Below are positions 11,004 to 22,650 of a DNA stretch of 64,000 nt, piece after piece. The notes below the pieces were generated by a model, which had not been told where the DNA came from, did no database searches, and saw nothing but the letters and a program-made list of their open reading frames with translations. Origin of the DNA: Callipepla californica brunnescens (lineage: Eukaryota > Chordata > Aves > Galliformes > Odontophoridae); NCBI GenBank assembly GCA_023055505.1, contig JALIRH010000098.1, positions 1,116,001 to 1,180,000 on the forward strand, written 5' to 3'. Within the stretch, counting starts at the first letter, position 1; the number at the start of each line of letters is the position of its first letter. The translations under genes were made by a program, and so were the position numbers.

Positions 11004-11169
11004 ATTAGCTGGGGTGGGAGGTGCAAGGAACAGCCAGCAAAGTGCTGAGTTCATTCCAATCAGAGGACCTGAAGATCGGGTAGCTACTATCAAACCGTTT
11101 GTGTTGCCAATTCCGATGATATTTATGGGGCCCTGATGTTATGGTTCAGTGGGGAGTCACTATCAAGTC
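11004..11169 (+). pseudogene. Hinge of macro-unit 2: retroviral protease fragment
   Basis: Near-identical copy of the hinge at 5058-5222, with the same frameshift and the same breakpoint after ATCAAGTC. Confidence 0.8.
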
Positions 11170-14100
11170 CAAACACAATCCAAACCCCAAACCTACTCCT
11201 ATTCCTAAACCTTATCTTAACCCTAAACCAAACCCAAACCCAAGGCCCTCCCCTTCTCTCAGCCTAACACTCAAACTAACCTAAACCCGAAACTAACCCT
11301 ACATTTATCCTAATCTTATCCATATTCTAAGGCCTAACCCTACTCTGACCAGAAAGCTCATGTTGTCTAAAATCTACCCCTTACCTAAAACCTAAATCGA
11401 CAAAAAAACCTAACCCGAAACCTCAACCTAACTCTTCTCCTAACTAGAACACCAGCACTTCACCTTACCCTAACTGGAAACCTAGGACTAAATCCTTACC
11501 TTGTCCAGAACCCTATTCCTAACCCAAACCAGAATTCTAACCTCTACCCTAACCAAAACCCTTCCCCGAAACCTAAACCTAATGCTACCCTCAACCAAAC
11601 CCTAGCCCTAAATCCTACCCTAAAACCAACACCACGTTTAAGCTCAAACCTCAAGCCTCAAAGAAAGCATCAGATTACCGCAGATCTCACCTAACACTAA
11701 CCCCAATCCAATCCCTACTACTAACCCCAAACCCAATCCAAACACCAAAACTATTCCTATTCCTAAACCTAACACTAAGCCAGAACCAAACCCAAGGCCT
11801 ACCCCTTCTCTCAGCCTGACACTCAAACTAACCTAGACCTGAACGCAACGCTAAATCAAATACTAAAACTCACCCTTAGCCAAGGCCCTTTTAGGACCCT
11901 TCCCTGGTCCTAAAACTAAAGAGAACCCTTCATCTACATCCCTAACCCTTACCCTAAACCTAAATCTACACCAAAACCTAACCCTAACCCTAACATGTCT
12001 TCTAACTGTAAAACTAACGCTTCACCTAACCCGAACTGAAACCCCAGGACTAAACCTTACCTAACACCTAGCTATATTCCTAACCCTATCCTGAAACCTA
12101 ACGTTAACCCTAACCCTAAAAACAACTTGGAACCAAACCCTAACCCTAACCTAACCCTTATCAGAACCCTAAATCTAATCCTAACCGTTACCTCAATTGA
12201 ACTCCAATTCTTCCTGAAATCTAAATGGGACCTTAAAACCAACCCCAGATTGAAGCCCAACCCTAAACCTAACACAAAGCATTAGATTACCACAGCCATC
12301 ACCTAACTCTAACCCCAGCCTTAACGCTAATACTATCCCAAACACTATTCCAATTCCTAAACCCAACACAAACCCAAAAACACAAAGCCTACAATTCTCA
12401 CAGCCTAACACTGAAAGGAAACCTAAATCTTACCCTAACTCTAAAACTAATCCAAAGCATGACCACAATTTAAACTCTAAATCTACCTTCAAACTAAAGC
12501 TGACCCTAACACCAACCTCAAGTAAAAGCCCAACCCTAAGCCTAACACAAAGCATTAGATTACCACAACGCTCACCTAACTTCTAACCCCCACCCTAACA
12601 CTAATACTAAAGCAATCAGATTCCAAATACTAACCCAATTCCTATTCTGAAACCCAAAACTATTCCAAAAACAAACCCAAGGCCTAACCTTTCTCTCACC
12701 CTAACAATCAAAGAAAACCTATTCCTAAACCTAATCCTAAATCTAGTCCTAACCCTAACCCTCACCCTTAATCTAACCCCAACCCCCACCCAGAAGCTAA
12801 CACTTAGCATTGTACAATACCTAAACGTACCCCTAATCCTTATCACTAAACCTAAAAGGAACCTGAAACATAGTGCTAAATCCGAACCCTAACCCTGAAG
12901 ACTAACGCTAACAATGAACCAATTCCTATACCTTTTCCTTCCTCCAAATTGATTCCTAGCACTAACCCTAACCCTACATTAACCCTATCCTAACCCTAAC
13001 CCTAACCCTAGCCCTAAACTACATTAACCCTAACCCTAACCCTAACCCTAACCCTAGCCCTAACCTAACTCTAACCCTAACCCTAACCCTAAACCTAATG
13101 CTAACCCTTACCCTACCCTAACCCTAACCCTACCATACCCTAACCCTAACCTACCCTAACACTAACCCTAACCCTAACCCTAAACCTAAACCTAAACCTA
13201 ACCCTAACCCTAACCCTAATTCCTAACCCTTACCTTAACTGTATCACAATCCCTATCCTATTTCTTACCCTAACCCTAACCCTTACCTAACCCTAACCCT
13301 AACCCTAACCCTAACTCTAACCTTAACCCTAACCCTAACTCTAACCTAACCCTAACCCTAATCCTAATCCTAACACTAATTCCTAACCCTTACCTTAACT
13401 GTATCACAATCCCTATCCTAATTCTTACCCTAACCCTAACCCTTACCTAACCCTAACCCTAACCCTAACCCTAACTCTCACCTTAACCCTAACCCTAACC
13501 CTAACCTAACCCTAACCCTAACCCTAACCCTAACCCTAACCCTAACCCTAACCCTAACCCTAACCCTAACCTCAACCCTAACCCTAACTCTAACCTTAAC
13601 CCTAAACCTAACAATAAATTTAACCCTAACCCTAACACTAACCCTAACCCTAATTTTACCCTAACCCTAAGCATACCCTAACCCTAACCCTAACCCTAAC
13701 CCTAACCCTAACCCCAACCCTAACCTAACCCTAACCCTAACCCTAACCCTAACCCTACCCTAACCCTAACCCTAACCCTAACCCTAACCCTAACCCCAAC
13801 CCTAACCCTAACAATAAATTTAACCTTAACCCTAACCCTAACCCTAACCCTACCCTAACCCTAACCCTAACCCTAATCCTAACCCTAACCCTAACCCTAA
13901 CTCTACCCTAACCCTAACCCTAACCCTAACCCTAACCCTAACCCTAACCCTTACCCTTACCCTAACCCTAGCCTAACCCAAACCCTAACCCTAACCCTAC
14001 CCTAACCCTAACCCTAACCCTACCCCTAACCCTACTTTACCCTAACCCTAATCCTAACACTAACTCTAACTTTATTCCTTACCCTAACACTAATCCAATC

Positions 14101-14836
14101 CCGAACCCTAACCCTAATCCTAGCCCTAACTCTAACTTTATTCGTAACCCTACCCCTAATCCAAACAATAACCCTTACCCTAATCAAACCCTATCCCTAT
14201 TCCTAACCCTTACCCTAACCATATCACAATCCCTATCCTAACTCTTACCATAACCCAAACCCTAACCTAACCCTAACCCTAACCCTAACCCTATCCCTAA
14301 CCCTTACCCTAACCCTAACCCTACCCTAACCTTAACTCTACCCTAACCGTATCCCTACCCTAACCCTAACCCTAATCCTAGCCCTTACTCTAACTTTATT
14401 CCTAACCCTACCCCTGATCCAAACACTAACCCTAACCTTAATGTAACCCTAACCCTATTCCTAACCCTTACCCTAACTGTATCCCATTCCCTATCCTAAC
14501 TCTTACCATAACCCTAACCCTGATGCTAATGCTAACCCTAACCCTGAATCTAACCCTTACCCTAACCCTATCCCTTACCCAGAAGCTAACACTTAGCGTT
14601 GTACAATACCTAACCGTACCCTAACCCTATCCCTAAACCTAAAAGGAACCCAAACTCTAACCCTAAATCTGTCCCTGAGCCTAACCTTCAACCTTACCCT
14701 AACCTTAACCCTAACCCTGTTCCATTCTCTAAACATATCTGTAAGCATTACCTTCATCCTAACTCGAACTCTACCCTAACCCTATCCCTTTGACCCCAAC
14801 ACAAAACCCAGATTGAGCCTGACCCTAACCTAGGTA
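11170..14836 (+). repeat. CCCTAA-like arm, macro-unit 2
   Basis: Copy of 5223-9490, about 600 bp shorter because one of the tagged sub-repeats in the (CCCTAA)n part is absent (tags at ~13225 and ~13390 only). No genes seen. Confidence 0.92.
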
Positions 14837-16350
14837 GCATCAAGTGTATGTAGGGTGAATTTGAGTTTTAGGGTCAAAGTTAAATTGTTAGTTTTAGGGT
14901 TAGGGTGAAGGATTGCTTTAGTTCTAGTATTAGGGTGTTTGGGGTTAGGGTTAGGGTAAGGATTTTGGAGTGGATTAGGTTTAGGGTCAGGTTTGGGGGA
15001 GTTTTGGGGTTAGGGTTAGATTTAGGATTAGGGTTAGCAAAAAAGTTGTTTTAGTTTTAGTTTAGGTTAGTGCTAGGATTAGGTTGAGTGTTCTTGTGAA
15101 GTTTAGGTTTAGGGTTAGGTTTAGGTTTAGATTGAGGTTTAGGGTAAGGAGTAGGGTTAATTTGACTTTTAGGGTCAGAGTAGAGTTAAGTCGTGTTAGG
15201 GTTAAGGTTAAGAACAGGATTCAGATTCCAATTAGGTTTTGGGTTCCTACTAGGGATAGGCCTCAAATTAGTGTTAAGGTTAGGGTTAGGGTTAGGTATA
15301 GGGAAAGGGTTAGTGTTAAGGCCAGGGCAAGTGTATGGTTTAGGGTAAAGATTGGATTTAGGGTTAGGTTTAGATGTAGGTTTGGTTTGATCGTTAGGGT
15401 GTGAGAAGGCACCGGCCTTGGATTTCATTTGGAGATTGGGTAAGGTTTAGGAATAGGAATAACATTGGTGTTTAAAAGATGATTAGTGTTAGTATTAGGG
15501 ATAGGGTTACGGTTAGAGTTTAGTTAGGGTTGTTAGTTTTAGAGTGAGGGATAGGGGTATGGTTTGGTCTAGTACTTGGGTTAGGGTTTGGGATAGTCCT
15601 AGCATTAGTGTTAGGGTTAGGGTTCCGTTAGGGTTGTGGTAATCTGATGCTAGGTGTCGGGATTAGGGTTGTGCTTAAATGTGGGTTTGGTTTGAGGGTC
15701 AGAGTTAGGGTTAGGGTAGAGTTAGAATTAGGGTAAGAGTTAGGATTAGGTTTAGGATTAGGATAAAGATTAGGTTAGGATTAGTGTTGGCTTTAGGGTT
15801 GTGTCTGGGAGAAGGGTTAGTGTTAGGGATAGACTTAGGGTAAGAGTAAGTGTTAGGAATAGGCATAGGTTTTGGGAAAGTTTCAGAGTTTGGACTGGAT
15901 TTATGATTAGGGTTAGGGACAAAGATTTTTTGAGATTTGTGATTAGATTTAGGGAGAAAAGTAGGCTGACTTGTGGTCTTAGCAGTAGGTTTAGGTTTAG
16001 GTTTAGGTTTAGGATTCCATTTGTATTTATTGATCGAGGTTGGGTTAGTTGGAGTGTAAAGGTCAGAGTAGGGTTAGGCCTTGGGATAGGGTTAAGGTTT
16101 GGAATAGGATTAGGATTCAAATGATGTTACGGGTTGGTGTTAGGGTTAGGGAAAGGTTAGGATCAGGGTTGAGGTCAGGGTTAGGTATAGGAAAAGGGTT
16201 AGTGTTAGGGCTAGGGCAATTGGAAGGGTTAGGCTTAGGCTTAGATATTAGGGTTAGGTTTAGGCGGAGGTTTGGTTCGAGTGTCAGGGTGAGAGAAGGG
16301 GTAGGCCTGGGGTTTGGTTTTGGGTTACATCATACAAATCATCACATACA
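14837..16350 (+). repeat. TTAGGG-like arm, macro-unit 3
   Basis: Third copy of the G-strand arm; from 14860 it lies exactly 5340 bp after the copy at 9520. It leads into the protease hinge, which this time continues into ERV-B. Confidence 0.92.
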
Positions 16351-17230
16351 TTAGCTGGGGTGGGTGGTGCAAGGAACAGCCAGCAAAGTGCTGAGTTCAT
16401 TCCAATCAGAGGACCTGAAGATCGGGTAGCTACTATCAAACCGTTTGTGTTGCCAATTCCGATGATATTTATGGGGCCCTGATGTTATGGTTCAGTGGGG
16501 AGTCACTATCAAGTCAGATTTTCGGGAGGGGCCATTGAGAGGTGCGACGCCCTTAAGCTAATATGGAAAACAGATACCCCTAGATGGGTGGATCAATGGC
16601 CCGTTCCGATAGAAAAACTTGGCGCCCTCCAAGACTTGGTAGCGGAACAATTAGCAAAAGGACATACTGTACCTCCACTAATCCTTGGAACTCACCTGGA
16701 TTTGTCATTAAGAAACAAACTGGTCAATGGCGCTTGTTCCATGACCTCAGAAAAATGAATGATGCTCTGGAAAATATGGGAGCCCTTCAACCAGGCCTCC
16801 TGTCACCCACTATGATTCCCCGAGACTGGCATTTGACTGGCACTGATCTTCAAGACTGCTTTTTTAATAGTCCATTACACCCTGAGGATGCCCCTCCATT
16901 TGCTTTTTCAGTTCCAAGCATCAACATGCAAGCCCCGTTGCAGAGATACCAGTGGGTTGTGCTGCCACAAGGAATGAAAAATAGCCCCACCATTTGTCAG
17001 TGGTATGTAGCTAAAGTGCTTAGCCCCATTCCAGACACAATGCCAAATGTTTTATCGTATCATTAGATGGACAACATCTTAGTGGCCGCGCAACATCACG
17101 AGATCATGGAGGAAGCAGTAGCCCTCCTTACAACTGCTGTTAATTCGGCAGGTTTCTGTATTGCGCCTGAAAAAATGCAGAAAACATCACCATGGAAATA
17201 TTTAGGCTGGTGCATCAGAGCCCAGACTAT
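16351..17230 (+). pseudogene. ERV-B protease tail and reverse transcriptase (broken)
   Basis: Starts with the protease C-terminal fragment, then RT. Recognisable RT blocks include the fingers (WKTDTPRWVDQWPVP), the palm with LTGTDLQDCFF, holding the first catalytic Asp, and LPQGMKNSPTICQ. The catalytic YxDD box at ~17061-17075 is destroyed: a TAG stop (17064-17066) replaces the Tyr position and the second Asp is Asn (MDN). The fingers and palm lie in different frames. The motif order is that of class II (beta/alpha) retroviral pol. It cannot encode active enzyme. Confidence 0.85.
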
Positions 17231-18280
17231 CATTCCCTAGCCCTTACAAAGACAAACTGATGTGAAAAATTGACACGATGTACAAAAATGGTTGGGATCA
17301 ATTAACTGGGTCTGAGCACTCTTGGGTATCTCTAATGCAGACTTGTATCCTCTTTTGGAACTACTGAAAGGGGATTCTGATTTACACTCTCCCTGCCGTC
17401 TTGGCTCTGAAGTGGCTAGTGCCTTGCAAAAAGTTGCTGCAGCTAGCACTAACAGACAAGCTCATCGGTGTGCCCCGGAGTCACCTTTTTTTCTAATGAT
17501 CCTCAACCCTGCTCGACAACCTCATGCGCTAATTTTTCAGTGGGATTTTCAAAGGCCAGACCCACTATGAATTATTGAATGGATTTTTTTGCCAAACCAG
17601 TTGACAAAGACAATCCTGACACAGCATGAGATGTTTGCTTCCCTGAGAATCAAAGCTAGGCAGCGCTTGCTGATGTTATCAGGGGTAGACTTTTCCTCTA
17701 GTTGTTTACCTGTGACAAATGTGTATTTACAATGGCTTGATCAGCAAGCAGATGCCTTTAGCATGGCATTGGCAAGCTATACAGGCAGCCTTACTTCCCA
17801 CGCACCGTCACACAAGCTATTGAACCTCAATGTTCACTTCACATCCACACCAAAAAGAAGTGATCAGCTGCTGCAGGCCCTTACCAGATTACGGATGGGT
17901 CTGGAAGATCACACAAATCAGTTATTTGATGGTGGGATAATCAACAGAAGCAATGGGATTCGGATATTGAAATTGTTTCTGGTTCTCCACAAATAGTGGA
18001 ACCAGCTGCTGTTGTCCGAGTTTTTTGGAAATGGTCCACACCTTTCAATCCTATTACCGACTCAGCTTCTGTTGCAGGAATTGTTCAGCGAGCAGAAGCA
18101 TCCATATTACGCAATATTTCTCACTCTTCATTGTTTATTTTGTTCCAGGAACTTTTTTTTTTTTAGACTCCCGCACTCATCCTTATTTTGTAATGCACAT
18201 CCGCTCACACACATCTTTACCTGGTTTCACGGCAGAAGGGAATCTCAAGCTGATATGTCCGTGTTTTACCAGACCGAATA
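17231..18280 (+). pseudogene. ERV-B RT connection and RNase H region (decayed)
   Basis: Frames with several stops carry the RT thumb/connection (FLPNQLTKT, TQHEMFASL at ~17590-17650) and VTNVYLQWLDQQADAF at ~17713-17760. An RNase H-like segment follows at ~17880-18110, in frames broken by stops. A T-run (~18155) and a low-similarity stretch precede integrase. Confidence 0.65.
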
Positions 18281-19121
18281 GCGCAAGCTAAACTTAGCCA
18301 CTCCTTCTTTCATCAGAATGCTGGAGGTCTTAAACGACAGTTTGGGCTTACCTCCCAACAAGCATCAAACATTACAGCGGTATGTCCCGACTGCCAGAGG
18401 CATTCTTTCCCATCAATAGCAGGGGGGGTTAACCCCAGAGATCTGCAGAGCCTCCAGCTATGGCAAATGGATGTCACACATTACCCATGGTTTGGTAAGC
18501 TGAAATATACACATTCCTCGATTGATACTTTTTCCGGAGCTTTATTTTCCTCTTGTCATACAGGAGAAAAGGCACGAGATGTTCGCAAGCGTTTGCTGCG
18601 TGCTTTTGCTACATTAGGTATCCCTTCCCAATTAAAAACAGATCATGGTCCTGCATATACCTCCGCTGCGACAAAAGCCTTCCTGGATTCTTGGGGCATT
18701 ATGCACATCACCGCGATCCCTCATTCCCCTCCAGGTCAATTGAGCGGTCACACCAATCTTTAAAGCGTCTATTAGCACAACAGAAAGGGGGAATGGGAGC
18801 TTCCCCTCCTGAGGAGCGACTACATAAAGCTCTTTATGTTTTCACTTTTTGAATTCTTCTCTGCTAGATACCAATCCCCCGATAGTCCGACATTTTAGTT
18901 TGAATATCACATTGGAAAGAAGAATCAAGGCTCCGGTGTTGATTCGCCACCCAGAAACAGGTATGATAATGGGGCCATATCCTCTTGTCACATGGGGGAG
19001 AGGTTATGCTTGTGTCTCCACAGGAAAAGGCCCCAGGTGGATTCCTGCGAAGTACGTGAAACCATACCGGGAGGAACAGACTTGGTCGACAACAGATGAA
19101 AACACAACCAAGGAAGGATGA
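18281..19121 (+). pseudogene. ERV-B integrase (frameshifted)
   Basis: All three integrase parts can be seen. The zinc-binding region carries HSFFHQNAGG, then CPDCQ, at ~18300-18400. The catalytic core has WQMDVTHY (~18460) and TDHGPAY (~18640). The third acidic residue, in IERSHQSL (~18741), lies in a different frame because of a 1-nt shift near 18735. A C-terminal domain with GPYPLVTWGRGYACV and PAKYVKPY runs to 19121. Order and motifs fit class II retroviral integrase. Non-functional as it stands. Confidence 0.85.
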
Positions 19122-19153
19122 GACCAGCTACTGTATGGACTTGACTTCTTGAA

Positions 19154-20280
19154 ATGTCAGGACTCTCTACTGGTTTTATTACCCTCCCAAAAACGAATGT
19201 GTGGCTTACACTTGCTAATATTACTCATCAGGAAACACTTTGCTTAGCCACTGCAACTGCACAAAATCCCTTCTCTACCCGCTTGGTGGGCTTTCCCATA
19301 GACGAGTGGCCAATCCCTGGTCCCTCACGAGCAATCTTTACTGGCACAAATTCGGTAGATAATTGGGATGGATGGGTTCCATATCTTCCGTCTGCCAAAT
19401 TAGAGCCACAAGAAATAGATTTCTTAGGATCTATAAAAATGGACTTCTGCCTGAGATTCCATTCTACTGGAAAAAATAAAACCAAACTATGGGATGTCAG
19501 TCCCGTAGACACAGCCATCAATAACCAAACTCTGTGGTGTAATTACACCTCACCCAGCCTTTCAAAATCAGTAAATGCTCCTTTACAGTTACCAGATGGA
19601 GTTTTCCGTAGTTGCGCTGACCGGGCATGGCCTGCCTTCCTTCTTACATTAGAGGTGGGCCATGTAGTCTCGGGTGTTTAACCATCCTTACCCGAAATGA
19701 GACAACTGTCTTGCAATGGAGAAAGAAATATTCTCATCACCGTTTTAGGAGAATGACCCACACCTTCAGATCAGATTGTGATGATAACATGAAGTTTTGG
19801 AACAGGGAGACCATAGGAGCCGTTTCCTTTTTCACACCGCAGGTTGCTGTTGCTAAAGCTTTGGCAACACTGAACAAACTGGGTTCTTGCTTAGCAAAAC
19901 AAGGAAATGCCACTAGTTTAGCTTTAACAGGTCTTTTACTTGATGCGGACAGTGTCAGACATGCTGCGCCACAAAATTGCGCTGCTACTGATTTCCTACT
20001 TCTGGCGCAAGGCCATGGCTGGGAGGATTTCGAAGGAATGTGCTGCATGAACCTGTCAGAACATTCCGTTTCAATTCAAGCAAGTATCAAGACCATACGG
20101 GATGGAGTGAAGAAACTGCAGGAACAGAGGGATTGGGACTGGTTGGACAAATTATTCTCGGGATGGGGGTCTCACCGGATGGCTCCACAGTATCTTAAAA
20201 ATGATGTGCTACATTGCGATGATCGTTGTAACGCTTTTGCTGTTACTTCCTTGCATTTTACAATGTGCGCAAAAAGATGA
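19154..20280 (+). pseudogene. ERV-B env (surface and transmembrane subunits, broken)
   Basis: 19154-19681 is a surface-subunit fragment with several N-X-T/S sequons. 19700-20280 is the transmembrane subunit, with a heptad-like helix (VAVAKALATLNKLGSCL), the FLLLAQGHG segment and the end of a CX6CC motif. The first Cys of that motif is Trp (20020-20022), so the usual disulfide to the surface subunit is lost. The membrane anchor near 20190-20275 is read in the neighbouring frame, so the visible ORF ends without it. The TM subunit resembles avian leukosis-type gp37 while pol is beta-like, a mixture known in avian class II ERVs. Confidence 0.82.
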
Positions 20281-20311
20281 TTGACAATGCTACAAAGAAA
20301 ATATTCATAAC

Positions 20312-20326
20312 AGAAAGGGGGAGAAG
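20312..20326 (+). other. Polypurine tract of ERV-B
   Basis: AGAAAGGGGGAGAAG directly precedes the LTR start TGGGTGATGG. Confidence 0.8.
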
Positions 20327-20691
20327 TGGGTGATGGCAAAAGTGGGAGTCAGACGGAACTTAGCTAAGCAGGAATCAGGCCATAAACCTTGGACGTAGGC
20401 TGTGTAAAGATAAGCTGATAAGCTTGAGACAACCATGTCTAAGGAGTGAAAAGAAACAGAAGACAGTAATGGATAGCAATAAGAAACTGTTTGTTTAGAT
20501 GACTAGGAGTGTTTTATATTCTTGACCTGTTAACACTGAGGAGTGTAAATTCCCTCAATTAGATCCTTGTAGCTTCCCCCAGTTAGATCCTAACACACAC
20601 TGCTTCTCTGTCTATCTAAGCTTTGAGTTGTTGCTTAATAAATGGAACATTAGCTAGCATCAAGCTGGGTTCCCGACCCTTCATTGTAACA
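20327..20691 (+). repeat. 3' LTR of ERV-B
   Basis: 365 bp running from TGGGTGATGG to TTGTAACA, placed after env and a polypurine tract. AATAAA at 20637-20642 is a polyadenylation signal about 50 bp before the end. There is no second LTR in the window. Minisatellite starts immediately at 20692. Confidence 0.82.
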
Positions 20692-20825
20692 GTCTGTGGG
20701 TCTCTCTGGGTCCCGCTATGGGTCCCAATATGGTTTGCTGTGGGTCACTGTGGGTCCTGCTATGGGTCGCTGTGGGTCTCTATATGCCCCAGGAGATCCC
20801 TAAGGGGCTGCAGTTCCCCTCCACG

Positions 20826-20854
20826 CCACCAGGGGAGGGGGCGCTCTCACGTGA
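20826..20854 (+). promoter_or_regulatory. CTCF-like motif with E-box, module 1
   Basis: CCACCAGGGG-AGGGG-GCGCT is the CTCF core with five extra bases, followed at once by the palindrome TCACGTGA (20847-20854), an E-box of the USF/TFE type. Motif match only. Confidence 0.4.
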
Positions 20855-21137
20855 TGTCTCTGTGCCTTCCTATTGCTCTCTGAGGTTTTCTATGGGTCGC
20901 TGTGGGTCCCGGCATGGGTTGCTTTGGGTCAAGCTGTGGGTCACCGTGGGTCGCTGTGGGTCTCGCTATGGGTCACTGTGGGTTGCTGTGGTTTGCTATG
21001 AGTCTCTATGGGTTGCTGTGGGTCGCTGTGGGTCACGCTATGGGTCCCAATAGGGTTCGCTGTGGGTCGGTGTGGGTCCTGCTATGGGTCTCTACGTGCC
21101 CCAGGAGATCCCTAAGGGGCTGCAGTTCCCCTTCACG

Positions 21138-21160
21138 CCACCAGAGGGAGCTCTCACATG
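21138..21160 (+). promoter_or_regulatory. CTCF-like motif, module 2
   Basis: CCACCAGAGGGAGCT matches the CTCF consensus at nearly all positions. The following E-box is mutated to TCACATGA. Confidence 0.45.
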
Positions 21161-21384
21161 ATGTCGCTGTGTCTCTACGGCTTCCTATTGCTCTCTGTGT
21201 TTTCCTATTGGGCGCTATGTGTCGCTATGGGTCCCAATATGCTTCGCTGTGGGTTACTGTGGGTCACTGTGGATCGCTATGGGTTGCTATGGATCGCTTT
21301 GGTTTGCTGTGGGTCCTGCTATGGGTCTCTGTGGGTCTCTAAGGTTCCCAATGGATCCCTAAGGGGCTGCAGTTCCCCTCCACG

Positions 21385-21408
21385 CCACCAGGGGGCGCTC
21401 TCACGTAA
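21385..21408 (+). promoter_or_regulatory. CTCF motif, module 3 (canonical)
   Basis: CCACCAGGGGGCGCT is a textbook CTCF core. The adjacent E-box is TCACGTAA. Confidence 0.55.
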
Positions 21409-22171
21409 TGTCGCTGGGTCTCTAGGGCTCCTTATTGCTATCAGTGGTTTCCTATTGGGCGCTATGGGTCGCTGTGGGTCACTATGCGTCGCTATCGATC
21501 TCTGTGGGCTGCTACGTTTTGCTGCGGGTCTCTATGGGACGCTATGGGTCACTGTGGGTCTTGCTATGTGTATCCATGGGTCGCTATGGGTCGATGTTGA
21601 TCGCTATAAGTCTCTACATGTTGCTAAGGGTTGCAATGGGTCGCTGTGGGTCATGCTGTGGGTGTCTGTGGGTCCAGCTATGGATCATTGTGGGTCGCAG
21701 TGAGTCGCTACGGGTCTCTTCGGGACGCTATGGGTCACTCTAGGTCCTGCTATGGGTCGCTGTGGGTCGCTTTGGGTCTCTATGGGTCTCAGTGGGTCTC
21801 TGTGGGTCACTGTGGGTTGCTATGGGTCGGTGTGGGTCGCTGTGTGTCGCGGTGGGTCGCTATCGGTCACTATTGGTTGTAATCGGTCTCTGTGGGTTGC
21901 TGTGAGTCGCTGTGGGCCCCCCTATAGGTTGCTGTGGGTCGGCTGGGTCGCTATGGGTTGCTGTGGATGGCTGTGTGTCGCTGTGCCTCTATGAGTCGCT
22001 ATGGGTTGCAGTGCGTCGCAATGGGTCAATGTGGTCTGTTACGGGTCGCTGTGGGTTACGCTGTGGGTCCCAATATGGTTCGCTGTGGGTCAGTGTGGGT
22101 CCTGCTATGAGGCGCTGTTGGTCTCTATGTGCCCCAGGAGATTCCTAAGGAGCTGCAGTTCCCCCTCCACG

Positions 22172-22195
22172 ACACCAGGCGGCGCTCTCACGTGA
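22172..22195 (+). promoter_or_regulatory. CTCF-like motif with E-box, module 4
   Basis: ACACCAGGCGGCGCT followed by an intact TCACGTGA (22188-22195). Confidence 0.4.
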
Positions 22196-22650
22196 TGTCG
22201 CTGTGTCTCTGTGGCTCCCTCTTGCTCCCTGTGGTTTTCCATGGGTCGCTGTGGATCGCTATGGGTCCCAATGGATCGCTGTGGTTCCTGGCATGGGTCG
22301 CTATGGGTCAAGCTGTGGGTCACTTTGGGTTGCTGTGGGTGTCTGTGGGTCCAGCTATAGGTCACTGTGGGTCTCAGTGAGTCGCTGTGGGTCTCTATAA
22401 GTCGCTGTGGGTAACTATGAGTCTCTATGTGTTTCTATGGGTCGCTGTGGGTCTCTATGGGTCGCTGTGGGTCACTGTGGGTCGCTGTGTGAGCTATCAG
22501 TCTCTGTGGGTTGCTGTGGTTCCCCCTATAGGTTGCTGTGGGTCGGTTGGGTCGCTGTGGGTCCCGCTATGGGTCGCTGTGAGTCTCTATGGGTCGCTGT
22601 GGGTCTCTATGGGTCAGTGTGGGTCACTGTGGGTCCCGCAGAAGGCGGTG

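Larger units (their letters stand above)
16351..20691 (+). mobile_element. ERV-B: 5'-truncated class II ERV (protease tail, pol, env, 3' LTR)
   Basis: A decayed betaretrovirus-type pol followed by an env of avian alpharetrovirus type, a polypurine tract and one LTR. The 5' end is missing: it begins in the protease C-terminus at the edge of the TTAGGG arm. Stops and frameshifts occur throughout. The first ~165 bp are the same sequence as the hinges in macro-units 1 and 2, so ERV-B is the source of those hinges. Confidence 0.88.
20692..22650 (+). repeat. GGGTCGCTGTGGGTC minisatellite with ~110 bp embedded modules
   Basis: Short repeats of the type GGGTCGCTATGGGTCTCTGT fill the region in all frames, giving spurious Gly/Ser/Leu/Val-rich ORFs. 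Four non-repetitive modules, each beginning near CCTAAGGGGCTGCAGTTCCC, are embedded and listed separately. Confidence 0.9.
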
